10,839 nt of DNA from Synura sp. LO234KE. Its lineage: Eukaryota > Sar > Synurophyceae > Synurales > Mallomonadaceae. A model generated the notes under the pieces. It worked only from the letters and a program-made list of their open reading frames with translations. It searched no databases and was not told where the DNA came from. Positions within the stretch are counted from its first letter, which is position 1; each line of letters opens with the position of its first letter. The stretch lies in NCBI GenBank assembly GCA_015143735.1, contig VKHC01000583.1, positions 1-10,839 on the forward strand. Reading direction: 5' to 3'. The translations under genes and the position numbers were made by a program. Of the stretch, positions 1 through 8,465 are shown one piece after another.

Positions 1-556
1 TCCCATCCCCAGTTACTTTTACCAAGGTAATTCAAAGTCCTGGTTACTGCATTTGGGTAAGTCACCCTCCCATACGACCTAAGCAGATTTCCATTCATGT
101 AGACTACCCAATTCCCACTTGGGTCAAGTGTCCACACTACATGTCTCCAAGTGTTGTCGTTGACAGTCTGCCCAAATACAGATGTCTGAAAATATCGGGC
201 GACGCTTCTGCAGGTCAACAAATAGATGTCTTCGTTCCCATTCCACCACGCAAATAGAATATTATCAGACCCAGCGTCATTACCAAAATCGAATACACGA
301 CTGTGGGCTCCAGTGTAGGAGAACTTAAACCAGAACGCAAAGCTCAATCCACTAGTTCCAGTTGTAAAGGACGGGATCTGGACGTATTGAGAGAGGGAAG
401 AGGTGAACTGCATCGCTCCTGTGCCCACCATCTTATCTGAGGTACTCATGGCAGGGCTGTTGATCAGCTGGGCGTTGTAAGCGGCTCCCCCCGATCCCAG
501 GTTAAGCAGCGTTGATCCGGACACAGCAGCCGCGTCGAAGGAGTAGTAGATAAGCG
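1..556 (-). CDS. LamG-domain exon A (partial, runs off the left edge)
   Basis: Reading the minus strand from 556 down to 1 gives an unbroken frame of about 185 codons that matches exon B nearly throughout (roughly 85% identity by eye). It holds the marks of a Laminin_G_3-type jelly roll: the YYSFD opening, MQFTSSLSQYVQIP near residue 50, FAFWFK near 75, NDNTWRHVVWTLDPSGNW near 133-150 and the YMNGN strand. The window stops inside NYLGKSNW, so the GAIDEF end and the donor lie outside. The frame opens after the acceptor CCAG (560-557), with two bases of the first codon in this exon, which makes a phase 1 junction. No ATG or signal peptide is present, so I read it as an internal exon. The product is probably a secreted or cell-surface glycan- or protein-binding protein; that role is inferred from the family. 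A and B are the only undamaged copies here. Confidence 0.85.
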
Positions 557-1488
557 CTGGTAAATCAAATTCCCGAGGAATGAAATATCGTATACACATT
601 AGAATAAGCAGAAAATGCTACAGAGTGAACTCACAGTGTTAATCACACTGCTAATTAGATTCGTACACAGAAAAGTTGAATTATAATATTCTTGCAATTG
701 CACTAAAGAACGCTACTGCCATATCATAGAAAACAAAGCGATTATAAGCATGACTGAGACAGAAGAGGGAGAGGGAGTCTAACAGCGATTGGTAATCAAG
801 AGGAACACGCATAGTCAACTATTTTTTGAAAGAGTAACAAGCCTCAGCGAGAGCAACAGAAATAGAACTAAACGAGCAAACAGTGTAGACGCAACGATTC
901 AATAATGAAATCTACATGTACCATCGATATATTGTAAACGTCGATGTTTGAATATTATAGAAAAAGAATGCAAGCATAGCCCAGGTTAGTGTCTCTCCGC
1001 TTACCTTTGGATTTTATTTATTTATTGAAATTTATTTAGTAAGGCGATTATAGGAAGGTAATGTAATATAGGAGATGGTTATGAGGTCCCATAAGCACTA
1101 ATAACTAATCGTGAATATAGCTAATATAGGGAAGGACACTGTGCGTGGATGTTCGTCAGTCCGCTTGTGACCGGATGAAAGGGTGTGGAAAATTTAGGGG
1201 ATGGGGGGTAATCGCGCAAAATAACATGAGAGTGCAAGGAGCGGATGTTATTATAGATGCTCGCTTAGAGACCCATAGATATATCCCACCTGTCGAAGGG
1301 ACCGTGACAGGAGACGCTGTTGGAAACGAGACAGTTCCTGTCCGCCGCAAAATATTTTAATGGTTACTATATCATAATACAGTAGTCATGATGTCTCTGC
1401 ATCGATATCATTCACTCGGACTACAACTACAACTACACAAATTGCTGGCTGCGTACTGTCTAAGGAACAGTTTTCTCTCCTCACTGAC
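557..1488 (-). other. Probable intron between LamG exons B and A
   Basis: This 932-base stretch lies between the donor of exon B (GT at 1488-1487) and the acceptor of exon A (AG at 558-557). It is AT-rich and stop-rich, with a TTTA-type simple stretch near 1011-1035. Around 1145-1360 the base composition is more even and both strands happen to be open for 64-71 codons, but neither frame starts with ATG and neither resembles a protein I know. On the minus strand a TTATTCT motif at about 601-607 lies upstream of the exon A acceptor; the same heptamer precedes the acceptors at 9379 and 2327, at varying distance. Confidence 0.55.
1487..1488 (-). other. Splice donor of LamG exon B
   Basis: On the minus strand the exon ends AAATCAG and the intron begins GTCAGT, a good donor match. 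The coding frame runs only a few codons past this point (Gly-Gln, then TGA), so splicing here is what keeps the frame. The cut falls after the first base of a codon (phase 1). Confidence 0.65.
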
Positions 1489-2130
1489 CTGATTTAAAAA
1501 GCTCCTTCACTTGATCCGCTGACAACACAGACTCAAATATATAGAACTCGTCTATGGCTCCGTTCAGATAAGGGTCCCGCCACCAGTTACTTTTACCAAG
1601 GTAATTCAACGTCCTGTTTACTGAGTTTGGATAAAGCGTACCCCCATACGACCTAAGTAGATTGCCATTCACGTAGACTACCCAATTCCCACTTGGGTCA
1701 AGTGTCCATACGACATGTCTCCAAGTGTTGTCGTTGACGTTCTGCCCAAATACAGATGTCTGAGAATATCGGGCGGCGCTTCTGCAGGTCAAAATATAGA
1801 AGTCTTCGTTCCCATTCCACCGCGCAAATAGAATATTATCAGACCCAGCGTCATTACCACAATCAAATACGCGACTGTGGGCTCCAAAGGAAGAGTATTT
1901 GAACCAGAACGCAAAGCTCAATCCACCAGTTCCAGTTGTAAAGGTTGGGATCTGGACGTATTGAGATAGAGAAGAGGTGAACTGCATCGCTCCGGTGCCC
2001 ACCATCATATCTAAGGTACTGATAGTAGGGCTGTTAATCAGCTGGGCGTTGTAAGCGGCTCCTCCCGATCCCAGGTTAAGCAGCGTTGATCCGGATACAG
2101 TGGCAGTGTCGAAGGAGTAGTGGATCAGCG
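1489..2130 (-). CDS. LamG-domain exon B (complete, symmetric phase 1-1)
   Basis: This is the best-preserved gene piece in the window: a complete 642-base exon of 214 codons. The encoded domain fits the Laminin_G_3/concanavalin A-like family over its full length: ALIHYSFD at 1-8, MQFTSSLSQYVQIP at 49-62, LSFAFWFK at 71-78, FDCGNDAGSDNILF at 89-102, TWRHVVWTLDPSGNW at 136-150, VVYVNGN at 151-157, NYLGKSNWW at 176-184 and GAIDEFYIF at 191-199, then a helix-like tail LSADQVKELFKS. The exon begins after TTGCCAG (acceptor AG at 2132-2131) and ends at CAG/GTCAGT. Both junctions are phase 1, so the exon can be added or skipped without changing frame. The frame stays open upstream to about 2206, but that stretch has no ATG and does not match exon A, so I treat it as intron. 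Ligand and subcellular site are unknown. Confidence 0.88.
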
Positions 2131-2132
2131 CT
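2131..2132 (-). other. Splice acceptor of LamG exon B
   Basis: Minus-strand sequence ATCGTTGCCAG precedes the exon. Similarity to copies A and D starts directly after this AG and fades upstream of it, which is why I place the exon border here. A TTACTAT resembling a branch point lies about 15 bases upstream. Confidence 0.6.
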
Positions 2133-2164
2133 GGCAACGATAGGGCATAGTAATAAGATAAATT

Positions 2165-2530
2165 GGAAATGAGATTGTAATAGAACAGAGCTGGTATATT
2201 ACACACCGCAAGGATTGGGTGGATTCATATACTATAGCCGTATAGAATAGAGAAGGTATATGAAACAGTGTAAGGGCAGGGTGGTACCAAATAGTTAAGC
2301 CGTATCAAAAGAGTAGTGGAGTAGAGCTGGGAAATTAATTAGTACAAGAATAAGGTGGAATTATATACTCTAGCCGTGTCAAAGAAGTAGTGGAGTAAAG
2401 CAAGCATTTCAAACAGTACAAGAATATAGTGATAACATATATTCTACTGGTATCGAAAGAGTAGTGGAGCAGAACTGGTATATCGTATACTCTAGCCGTA
2501 TTGGAGCAGAGCTGATGTATCAATCACCAC
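2165..2530 (-). repeat. Array of decayed acceptor-plus-exon-head repeats
   Basis: At least five degenerate units repeat the 3' end of a LamG intron joined to the first 25 or so bases of the LamG exon. Two adjacent units, 2302-2375 and 2376-2449, are each 74 bases. The next (2450-2497) is shortened to 48, and poorer relatives lie at 2498-2530 and about 2165-2200. On the minus strand the exon part reads ALLHYSFDT (first unit), ALLHYFFDT (second) and PVLLHYSFDT (third). The first unit still has a TACTAAT branch-point-like heptamer (2344-2338) ten bases before CCCAG (AG at 2328-2327); the second has lost its AG. Every unit breaks off after the exon head and soon meets a stop, so none can be a working exon. 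The units probably arose by tandem duplication across the exon border. Confidence 0.65.
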
Positions 2531-4167
2531 AAGGATACAAATGTATTTGCTGGATAAATTAGGGATGGGCACTTGAGCTTGAATGCTACGTCAAAAAATG
2601 AAAGAATAGTTCCAGGTATTTTAGGTTTGCAAATATAGTATACTGTTGCGCAAATAAGTTTCGTGTTCTCTCAAACCATTATTTGGTAAAGTAGTCGACG
2701 TACGAAAGAATAATTAGTACGAACTTTTTACCGGAATCAAAAGAGAAGGGAGTATTTGCGGTAGCTATGGCTGATCGAACAATAGTCACAAACGCTAGCC
2801 ATGCTGTAAATCCAATTTTGATTATTCCTAGTTTCTCCTGTAATAGATTTAATACCGAAGATTAACCTTATCACACTGGTACCTCTTTCATTGTTTTTTT
2901 CAATATTTCTAATCATGATGAAGCAGAACATCGAATAAAAATTACCTCTATTACCGAGTAGCAAATGAAGACTTTTCTTGACTCTTACCTGTTGTGGTAC
3001 TTAGTGATTTGATAATTTCTGTCGGCCTTCGTTAAATTTCAGTGTGCAAGTAGATGATTCAACAGGTGATCTTTTTTGTGTTAGCTACAATGCGTTCGTG
3101 GCGAATTTTGAATTTTCTTTGATTTTTTTAAGAACCACAATTTGACATGTTTGTTCAGTTTCAGACGAACTGATGAAAAATACTCTAGCAATAACAAATA
3201 AGTCATATATTCTGATATGGTTTGACGTGGAGAACAAGATACTTAGAGAAGCAAATGAAATGCGGAGAAGTGTGGTGGCTCAGAAATTCTGTTACATTTG
3301 AATCTAAATAGGAGCAAATATTTGACATTTATGAGGTGTGCCACATATACTCCAGCTACCCCAGCTTGATGATGATTTTAATTTTCTTAAACCACTATTT
3401 CCTACTGAATCTACAATTTAGGGTAAATGATTACAAGATTCATGCTGAGATGACTTGTCGTTCAATTGTTGCGATTGTGAATTTGAGAAATTCAGTCTGA
3501 TAATAAGCCATCGCAGAACAGATTATCTAAAATATGAGAGAAAGTAAAATTTAAGGGGATTCCGCGTTCAAAATTCGCAGGGTACATATTCTGTTGGTTA
3601 TTACGCCTCTGATGGCAAAAATATTTTTGTTCAACTCTGCCTTCGAATTTCTAAGCGTGAAGTTTTATTTACAGTCAGCTTTTTAACACCGTGATTGCTG
3701 AGAATACAGAAGCGCCAACAAATTGGTGACTTTAAAGTTTTGGAGAACATAAGGCAGAGCACGAATTGTCAAACATTTACTCGGCGATAGTTAATGAACG
3801 CATTCTCACCATATGACGTGAACCCGAGATGATCAAAAAACTGACTTCGTTGCATTTTCAGTGTGTAGGTATGATATATCGGATGAAGGGAGTCGGAATT
3901 GAAGTGGTATTACAATCAAATTGTCGGATGGTTACAATATTTGAAGTGATGTATATCAAATTTACGTGAGTCATCAGCTGTCGCGCTGAGTGTAAAGCTA
4001 TGTTTAACTTGTTATAGTTCCCAGGACATGGCGACAACATTATTTTGTCCGTTCAAGTTTGAAAGAACGAGCAGAGAGAAATATTCAAATATTCAAGGAA
4101 ACAACCATGCTCCCATGTTTTCTTCACTTTTCTATTCATAATTCCAATGCTGAATCTTATTGTTTGT
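2531..4167. other. Long non-coding stretch, nothing identified
   Basis: This AT-rich DNA has only chance-length open frames (up to 75 codons at 2737-2964, minus, which begins at a non-ATG codon and has an ordinary composition). I see no domain, RNA gene or intact repeat. If the LamG exons form one gene, this is part of the roughly 6.3 kb intron between the donor of copy C and the acceptor of exon B. Confidence 0.5.
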
Positions 4168-4375
4168 TTAGAGTTTGAAATCACGCAGATATATAACGCT
4201 AGTAATCGGTTTGAAATTTTTATCGTTTCTGAACCAGTAAATTGCATTTACAGCGTGGATAAGAGGACATGCACGACCGTTACGAGTACGAATTCCCCAT
4301 TTCGGTAGATTCCTGTTCGGCAAGTAATCGCGTATGTCATTCCCTTTCATTCGTTGACATTACTCTTCATAAATT
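4168..4375 (-). pseudogene. Possible piggyBac-type transposase fragment
   Basis: The minus strand codes for a short run, KGNDIRDYLPNR followed by LPKWGIRTRNGR, at about 4350-4265. Its spacing resembles the 'F-K-G-R-x-x-(L/I)-x-x-Y-x-P-x-(K/R)-P-x-K-W-G-(I/F)-K' block of the DDE_Tnp_1_7 (piggyBac-like) transposase domain. Just upstream, in a different frame, VNE (ending about 4352) could be the remnant of the VDE that normally precedes this block, which would imply a frameshift. After RNGR the similarity disappears and the frame stops at 4168. No terminal repeats, TTAA target duplication or other conserved blocks were recognised. The match rests on one short motif, so it could be chance. Confidence 0.33.
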
Positions 4376-5850
4376 TCCAATCTGCAATGAGTACTTTCAC
4401 TGGCAAACAATTCATGGAATCATTTGGAACAAACTGTCATCACTAGTAAAACCACTTCGTAAATCAAGGAAATGTGACTTTCTTTACTCCCATCACCCTG
4501 GTTCTCACCCCACGATGGAAGCCTCTCGCCAAGCAAATTAGCACCAACATTGTCCAAAAACCGTTTTGGCTCTTGCGTTCATATAAATGCGAAAATACAG
4601 GTTTGGTAACCATAGCATGGATGGGCAGTCGTCTGACGATTTGCGTCGCTATGAAACAAGCTTACAATTGCTAGCGTTTCCATAGTCAGTTAGAAATTGT
4701 AGCAGTAACGTCGTCGTCGATTTTAAAGAACAAACCGACTGGGACGTACGCACGCACAAGAACAAGGTGTTCATACACCACCACAGAAAATCCGCAGTAT
4801 CGACGAAATGCATCGAGTTTAGTTCGTTCATTCCGACCTTTACGTCCCTCTAACATGCTATCATAATACTTTGCAATTGTAGCAAGGTATATGTGCCTCA
4901 CTTCGCTCGCATATTGTCTCCTGATCAGCCAGACTTACGACCGGTCAATATTATTCCGATAAAGAAAGTCGTTCTGTCCAGCCCTATTCCTCGATCAACA
5001 ATTGTGGTAGCAGCATTCGAACAACTCTCTAGAATATCCGATACAACTGCAATTTCCGTGCAGCTTTCCCCATATCCCTCCTGATTATTATTTAAAGTTC
5101 AGTACATGTGTAATAGAATTGAAGGTCTCGCAATCTTACTAATGTGTCACTAATTAGAATTGCGTCACACTCTTGACTTCATCTCTTTAGCAAAACTTCT
5201 TCACACAATATTACCTCTTGTGTAGAGAGATTCAAACAGGCAGAGGCAGAATTAGAAAGTCCTCGGATTCTCCAAATAATAATTTCACGTCGTAGTAACT
5301 AAGGCTATATTACCAATTCGCATCTTCTCTCCGATGCTATCATGAACAGTGATGTTCCACTTCTCCCCTTTTCAAATATAGAGATGTTTTCATTCTCGTT
5401 TAACAATTATCAGTGATTATATACGCAGTCGGTGCTCGTGAAACATCTAGTGTTCAAGATACCGATGCAAAGGGAAATTGCGAATTACTTGTGGTATAAC
5501 ATCCTCCGCAATCTTCACAGATGCAATGCGAACATTAACTATTGCCATAATGGAATATATTATCAATCAAGTCGTGCAGAAATGTTCGTATCGTACACCG
5601 AGTAATAATGGTTTCCGCGTTGTCAGGAAAGAATAGTCGCATTGTTCGTGCTTGTGTGAGATATTCGGATCTTCAAAACGATATAGGTGGTTCAAATCCT
5701 AATATGTAAACACTTCTGACGTATGGAATCAGGCAAAAGGAACAAATCAAGCAAATATTCAATTTGGAACGCTTTTAAGAAGGCTTTGTATTGGAAAAAA
5801 ATCCGACTCCGGCGCCGTGCTCGGCGCGCTAGCTACATTCTAGTAACCAG
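4376..5850. other. Long non-coding stretch, nothing firmly identified
   Basis: Several short overlapping frames of 60-90 codons exist on both strands around 4269-5084, but none shows a recognisable domain and most begin at non-ATG codons. The 4893-5084 plus frame is 63 codons with a fairly even composition and no Met start. A small GC-rich patch lies at about 5808-5832 (GGCGCC and GGCGCGCTAGC) in otherwise AT-rich DNA. A box-B-like GGTTCAAATCC at 5689-5699 has no tRNA fold around it. Confidence 0.45.
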
Positions 5851-5852
5851 TC

Positions 5853-6044
5853 ATGGTGACACACTCGCTCCCTGTTCCTAGTCCACAAGCATTAATATTT
5901 GTTAAAAGTTATTCATTTGAGTTGCTCATATACTTTTATTTAGTTCTCCATGCGATTATAATAGTGGGCGGAGTGAATACTTCTGCAGAGTACTACCACA
6001 ACAGCAAAAAGCTTGGGTCAAAGTCGTGGTCAAGAAGGAGCTAG
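5853..6044 (+). CDS. Small ORF with one hydrophobic segment (doubtful)
   Basis: This ATG-started frame of 63 codons lies downstream of the GC-rich patch. Residues about 14-42 form a largely hydrophobic run (ALIFVKSYSFELLIYFYLVL then HAIIIVGGV) that could span a membrane once, followed by a polar, basic tail ending in SRRS. I recognise no family. Hydrophobic runs of this kind are common by chance in T-rich DNA, and the frame overlaps the remnant starting at about 5968 in another frame, so at most one of the two is real. Confidence 0.15.
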   Translation: MVTHSLPVPSPQALIFVKSYSFELLIYFYLVLHAIIIVGGVNTSAEYYHNSKKLGSKSWSRRS

Positions 6045-6528
6045 TAAACGTTACCAGTTTTTGCCTCCTGAAGAGAAACCAATATCAGGAGTAGATAATA
6101 CAAGATGGATGATTTCTGAATTATGGAATTAGATTGGACCAAGAGTCTCGTCGATCGGAAAGGATGTCTATATCATGTTCTTCATACGAATAACGTTCAA
6201 CTACCCCCGCTGCCATCAACATCCTCATTAAAATTTGTCACCTCAACAACGAATCCATTTAGAACAAACATCACAATCAATGTCATCGTCCGACCGAAAT
6301 ACTAGGGTTGATTCCCTTCACCATACCAATACTCAAGCTTTCGTCTGCAATCCAATAATACCAACAGTCCTACCCCCATCTTCCGTCCTTCTCACTGGAT
6401 ATCCAATCACCATACTAACATTCCACCTCACTCTTACTCCTATCTTAGTCTTTCATCCAACTACTGGACTTCCAATTACCATACTAACAGTCCCATCAAA
6501 GCTTTCTTTCCCCTGCACTGGAGTTTAA
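5968..6528 (+). pseudogene. Decayed plus-strand coding remnant, family unknown
   Basis: One plus frame stays protein-like over about 560 bases with only two internal stops, TAG at about 6130 and TAA at about 6229. The first block (about 5974-6129) is polar: STTTTAKSLGQSRGQEGASK, then RYQFLPPEEKPISGVDNTRW. The third block (6235-6528) is rich in Ser, Gln, Thr and Pro and ends in an imperfect internal repeat. The low-complexity polar make-up suggests a linker or mucin-like segment, or a decayed retroelement gag, but no motif decides. Chance remains a serious alternative, because C- and T-rich DNA yields few stops on this strand. Confidence 0.22.
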
Positions 6529-6560
6529 ATCAACATACCATCCCTCTCACAGGACTTCCA
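6394..6560 (+). repeat. Degenerate pyrimidine-rich tandem repeat
   Basis: The block ACTGGATATCCAATCACCAT at 6394 recurs at 6463 as ACTGGACTTCCAATTACCAT, both followed by ACTAACA, a 69-base period. Weaker echoes start at 6517 and 6549. In the plus frame the two good units read TGYPITILT and TGLPITILT, a 23-residue period. Spacing shortens towards the right (69, 54, then 32 bases), so the array is decaying or was built from uneven slippage. Confidence 0.5.
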
Positions 6561-6657
6561 ACTCCGCCGCTGCCGTAATTATTTCGTACCCCGCGGTATG
6601 CATCATCATCAGCAGATGTCAAGGACCATCGCCTCTTGAATGCACACTCCAACAATG
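6553..6657 (+). other. Candidate small internal exon (speculative)
   Basis: A pyrimidine-rich tract ending CCATCCCTCTCACAG (acceptor AG at 6551-6552) and the donor AATG/GTAAGG (GT at 6658-6659) frame 105 bases of higher GC content. One frame is open from acceptor to donor, reading TSNSAAAVIISYPAV then CIIISRCQGPSPLECTLQQ, with symmetric phase 2-2 ends. No family is recognised. Paired splice-like sites this close together occur by chance, so this is only a lead. Confidence 0.15.
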
Positions 6658-6659
6658 GT

Positions 6660-7149
6660 AAGGAGACCTACGCTCATGACCGTGACCATACGCACTGAAC
6701 CCGCTTGACGACGGGATCTATCATCAAGAACAAATGGAAAGTGCTTAAAATATACAAATAATAAAGGACAGGTTAACAGTGCACAAGCAGATGGCCTTCT
6801 AGTAAAGTTGGTGACACTTCATACATGTATATATCGCAAAATTTTCTGCACCCGTTTCATATATTATTTAGTATCTGAATAGTAATGGTAAAAAAAGTAA
6901 TTATTGCTTTGACAATTAGAGCTGTTAAATCGAATTGTGACTGCAAGCGCATTACAGCAGCGTAGCATTTGAGCAGGTTATGCGATGACGTTGTTCATAT
7001 ATCAGTGCCTTGCTATAAGGGAGAATGACAACTTGCGAAGATATAAGTAATAAATAAGGAATCGAATCCCTAAAAATAAAATTTTCAAGGAACTTCCACT
7101 GATTGCCAACGTTAAATCCAAATAATGCAACAATTCAATACTAGAATGC
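6660..7149. other. Non-coding stretch, nothing identified
   Basis: AT-rich sequence with no open frame of note. GAATCGAATCCC near 7061-7072 resembles a tRNA T-loop but lacks the rest of a tRNA. A stretch at about 7035-7060 loosely resembles the left end of the duplicated block at 7335, too weakly to annotate. Confidence 0.45.
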
Positions 7150-7322
7150 TTTAATCATTTACAGTCCTCCTCCTGGTAGAGTAGGTTATCTTAGATCGCT
7201 GTGGTCCTATTCGTTCACGCAAATCCAAAGCAAAAGAAAAGTAGGCTACGATATCAATACCTTTGGAAGTCGCCGGTGCGAAAGAGGTAGTTGAGGCATG
7301 TACATTAGAGCCTATAGGAGAA
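7150..7322 (-). pseudogene. Duplicated remnant X1 of an unidentified gene
   Basis: The minus strand is open for about 50 codons, SPIGSNVHASTTSFAPATSK then GIDIVAYFSFALDLRERIG, ending at TAA near 7155. The part at 7248-7322 matches 8249-8323 (X2) at the nucleotide level; X2 reads SPSGSTAYTPMISSIPEPST then GSDMGAY in the matching frame. Shared frame and a similar Ser/Thr/Pro character suggest both once coded for the same polar segment. No domain is recognised. Confidence 0.35.
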
Positions 7323-7334
7323 GATAAAGTTATT

Positions 7335-7680
7335 GCAAAGATATATTAAGTGAAATGGCAAATCAAATATGAGCTCAAAAGCTGGAAGATCGACTATGCA
7401 TCTCATCAGTACTCTGATTCATCCCCTTTTTCTGACTCCTTAATGAGTAGATAGGTTAATGGATGAGCAAACCCGCAGTGTTATTAATCAACTACTGATG
7501 AAAGTCAAATATAATTTCCAGTTCTAATGAGAACTCATCGAATAGACCGAGGACTAGAATGTGTTTATAATTGCAAATTATTCAATTCAAACGGAACATT
7601 TCCAAACAGGTTGTGGACATTGTTATTCTCAACAGTCGTCGCTGCTGCTTGGTAAACATACTGAATTCATTAGACTTTCG
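7335..7680 (-). repeat. Diverged duplicate Y1 (matches 7720-8060)
   Basis: This block aligns along most of its length with 7720-8060 in the same orientation. Shared landmarks include CAGTACTCTGA(T/C)TCATCCCC, the GAGTAGATAG(G/A)TTAATGGA stretch, AAATATAATTTCCAG, CATTTCCAAACAG (ATTTCCAAACAG in Y2) and the GCTTGGTAAAC run. On the minus strand Y1 keeps coding echoes of Y2, such as VYQAAATTVENNNV and LGLFDEFSLELEIIF, but is broken by several stops. It is the more decayed of the two copies. Confidence 0.6.
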
Positions 7681-7830
7681 TTGATTCTCAAATACAGTGC
7701 CTGGTGTGAATAGCAAAAGATATACATATTTTTCTTAAAAATAAATTAAAGTAAATGGTGAAACAAATAACTTGTCCCGATTGAGCACAAAAACTGAAAA
7801 GATCGGCTATACATTCTTCAGTACTCTGAC

Positions 7831-8203
7831 TCATCCCCATTTCTGGCTCTGCAATGGAGTAGATAGATTAATGGAAGAGAGAACCTCGCAATTATGCACT
7901 TTAAATATAATTTCCAGATCAAATTTGAACTCGTCAACAAGGCTGAGTACTCGAACGCACATTTTACCGATTGCTTCCTTCAAAAAAGTATTTCCAAACA
8001 GTGTTTGTAGACGTTGATTGTCTCAACAGTCATCGCTGCTTGGTAAACGTCCTGTATTCTTTCAAGGTCCTGATGTAAACGAAACTTGGCCTCGCATTCG
8101 CGGAGGAAGCGAGGAAGCGTTTCGGGTATATTAACCGGAATAGCTAACCAATACATGTAGTTGTAGCTCGGGGTGATTATTAATCTCTCCAAACGAACCT
8201 AGC
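7831..8203 (-). pseudogene. Unidentified helical-protein gene remnant Y2
   Basis: The minus strand reads like real protein. The first frame runs from about 8203 to 7980 and includes MYWLAIPVNIPETLPRFLRE, then CEAKFRLHQDLERIQDVYQA, then KHCLEILF, ending at TGA. Across a run of six Ts (about 7982-7987) it continues in another frame as LKEAIGKMCVRVLSLVDEFK, then FDLEIIFKVHNCEV, to TGA at 7831. The matching DEF-x-LELEIIF in duplicate Y1 supports this second frame as formerly coding. The composition is charged and helix-prone; I recognise no family. The switch in a homopolymer could be a sequencing slip or a true frameshift. An AG at about 8205-8204 before GTTCGTTTGGAG could be an old acceptor. 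Confidence 0.4.
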
Positions 8204-8221
8204 TCTACCTAAGTTACGCAA

Positions 8222-8335
8222 TTATAGCTCAATATTACAATATGCTCCCATATCACTACCTGTGGAAGGCTCCGGAATGGAAGAGATCATCGGAGTATAC
8301 GCAGTGGAGCCTGAAGGGGATAGACAATCGTATCA
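8222..8335 (-). pseudogene. Duplicated remnant X2 of an unidentified gene
   Basis: This minus-strand frame is open from about 8335 to a TAA at about 8222, reading YDCLSPSGSTAYTPMISSIP then EPSTGSDMGAYCNIEL. The centre (8249-8323) is the counterpart of 7248-7322. On the minus strand the order of duplicated blocks is X2, Y2, Y1, X1, so this is not a simple head-to-tail duplication; at least one deletion or rearrangement has occurred. Confidence 0.3.
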
Positions 8336-8463
8336 AGAAATATCCCAGTAACCTTGACCGTAGGTTTATACATCAATTATAAAACATATCAGGATAATCT
8401 GGCGAAGCTATGCCCTTGAATGAAATGAAGAAACAAATGGAATTCTGATTCTATCGCGTTCTT

Positions 8464-8465
8464 AC
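8464..8465 (-). other. Splice donor of LamG copy C
   Basis: ATGCAAG/GTAAGA on the minus strand is a near-consensus donor at the same place in the domain as the donor of exon B, also in phase 1 (after the G of the Gly codon). It survives although the exon upstream of it is frameshifted. Confidence 0.6.

Noticed and set aside
1145-1360. Overlapping open frames on both strands
   Set aside because: Neither starts with ATG, neither has a recognisable motif, and a GC-richer stretch naturally has fewer stops on both strands.
2131-2206. N-terminal extension of exon B to a GTG codon
   Set aside because: The extension does not match the other LamG copies, has no ATG and lies before a conserved splice acceptor. 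It contains a decayed acceptor-repeat unit instead.
2165-2530. CRISPR-like spaced repeats
   Set aside because: Units are contiguous, degenerate, and derived from the LamG exon border; the genome is eukaryotic.
5689-5699. GGTTCAAATCC, identical to a tRNA B-box
   Set aside because: The flanking bases do not form a T-stem or acceptor stem and no A-box or anticodon arm lies at the right distance.
5808-5832. Short GC-rich patch as a promoter island
   Set aside because: Only about 25 bases long, with no TATA, initiator or convincing gene downstream.
7061-7072. GAATCGAATCCC resembling a tRNA T-loop or SINE B-box
   Set aside because: No cloverleaf upstream and no matching A-box.
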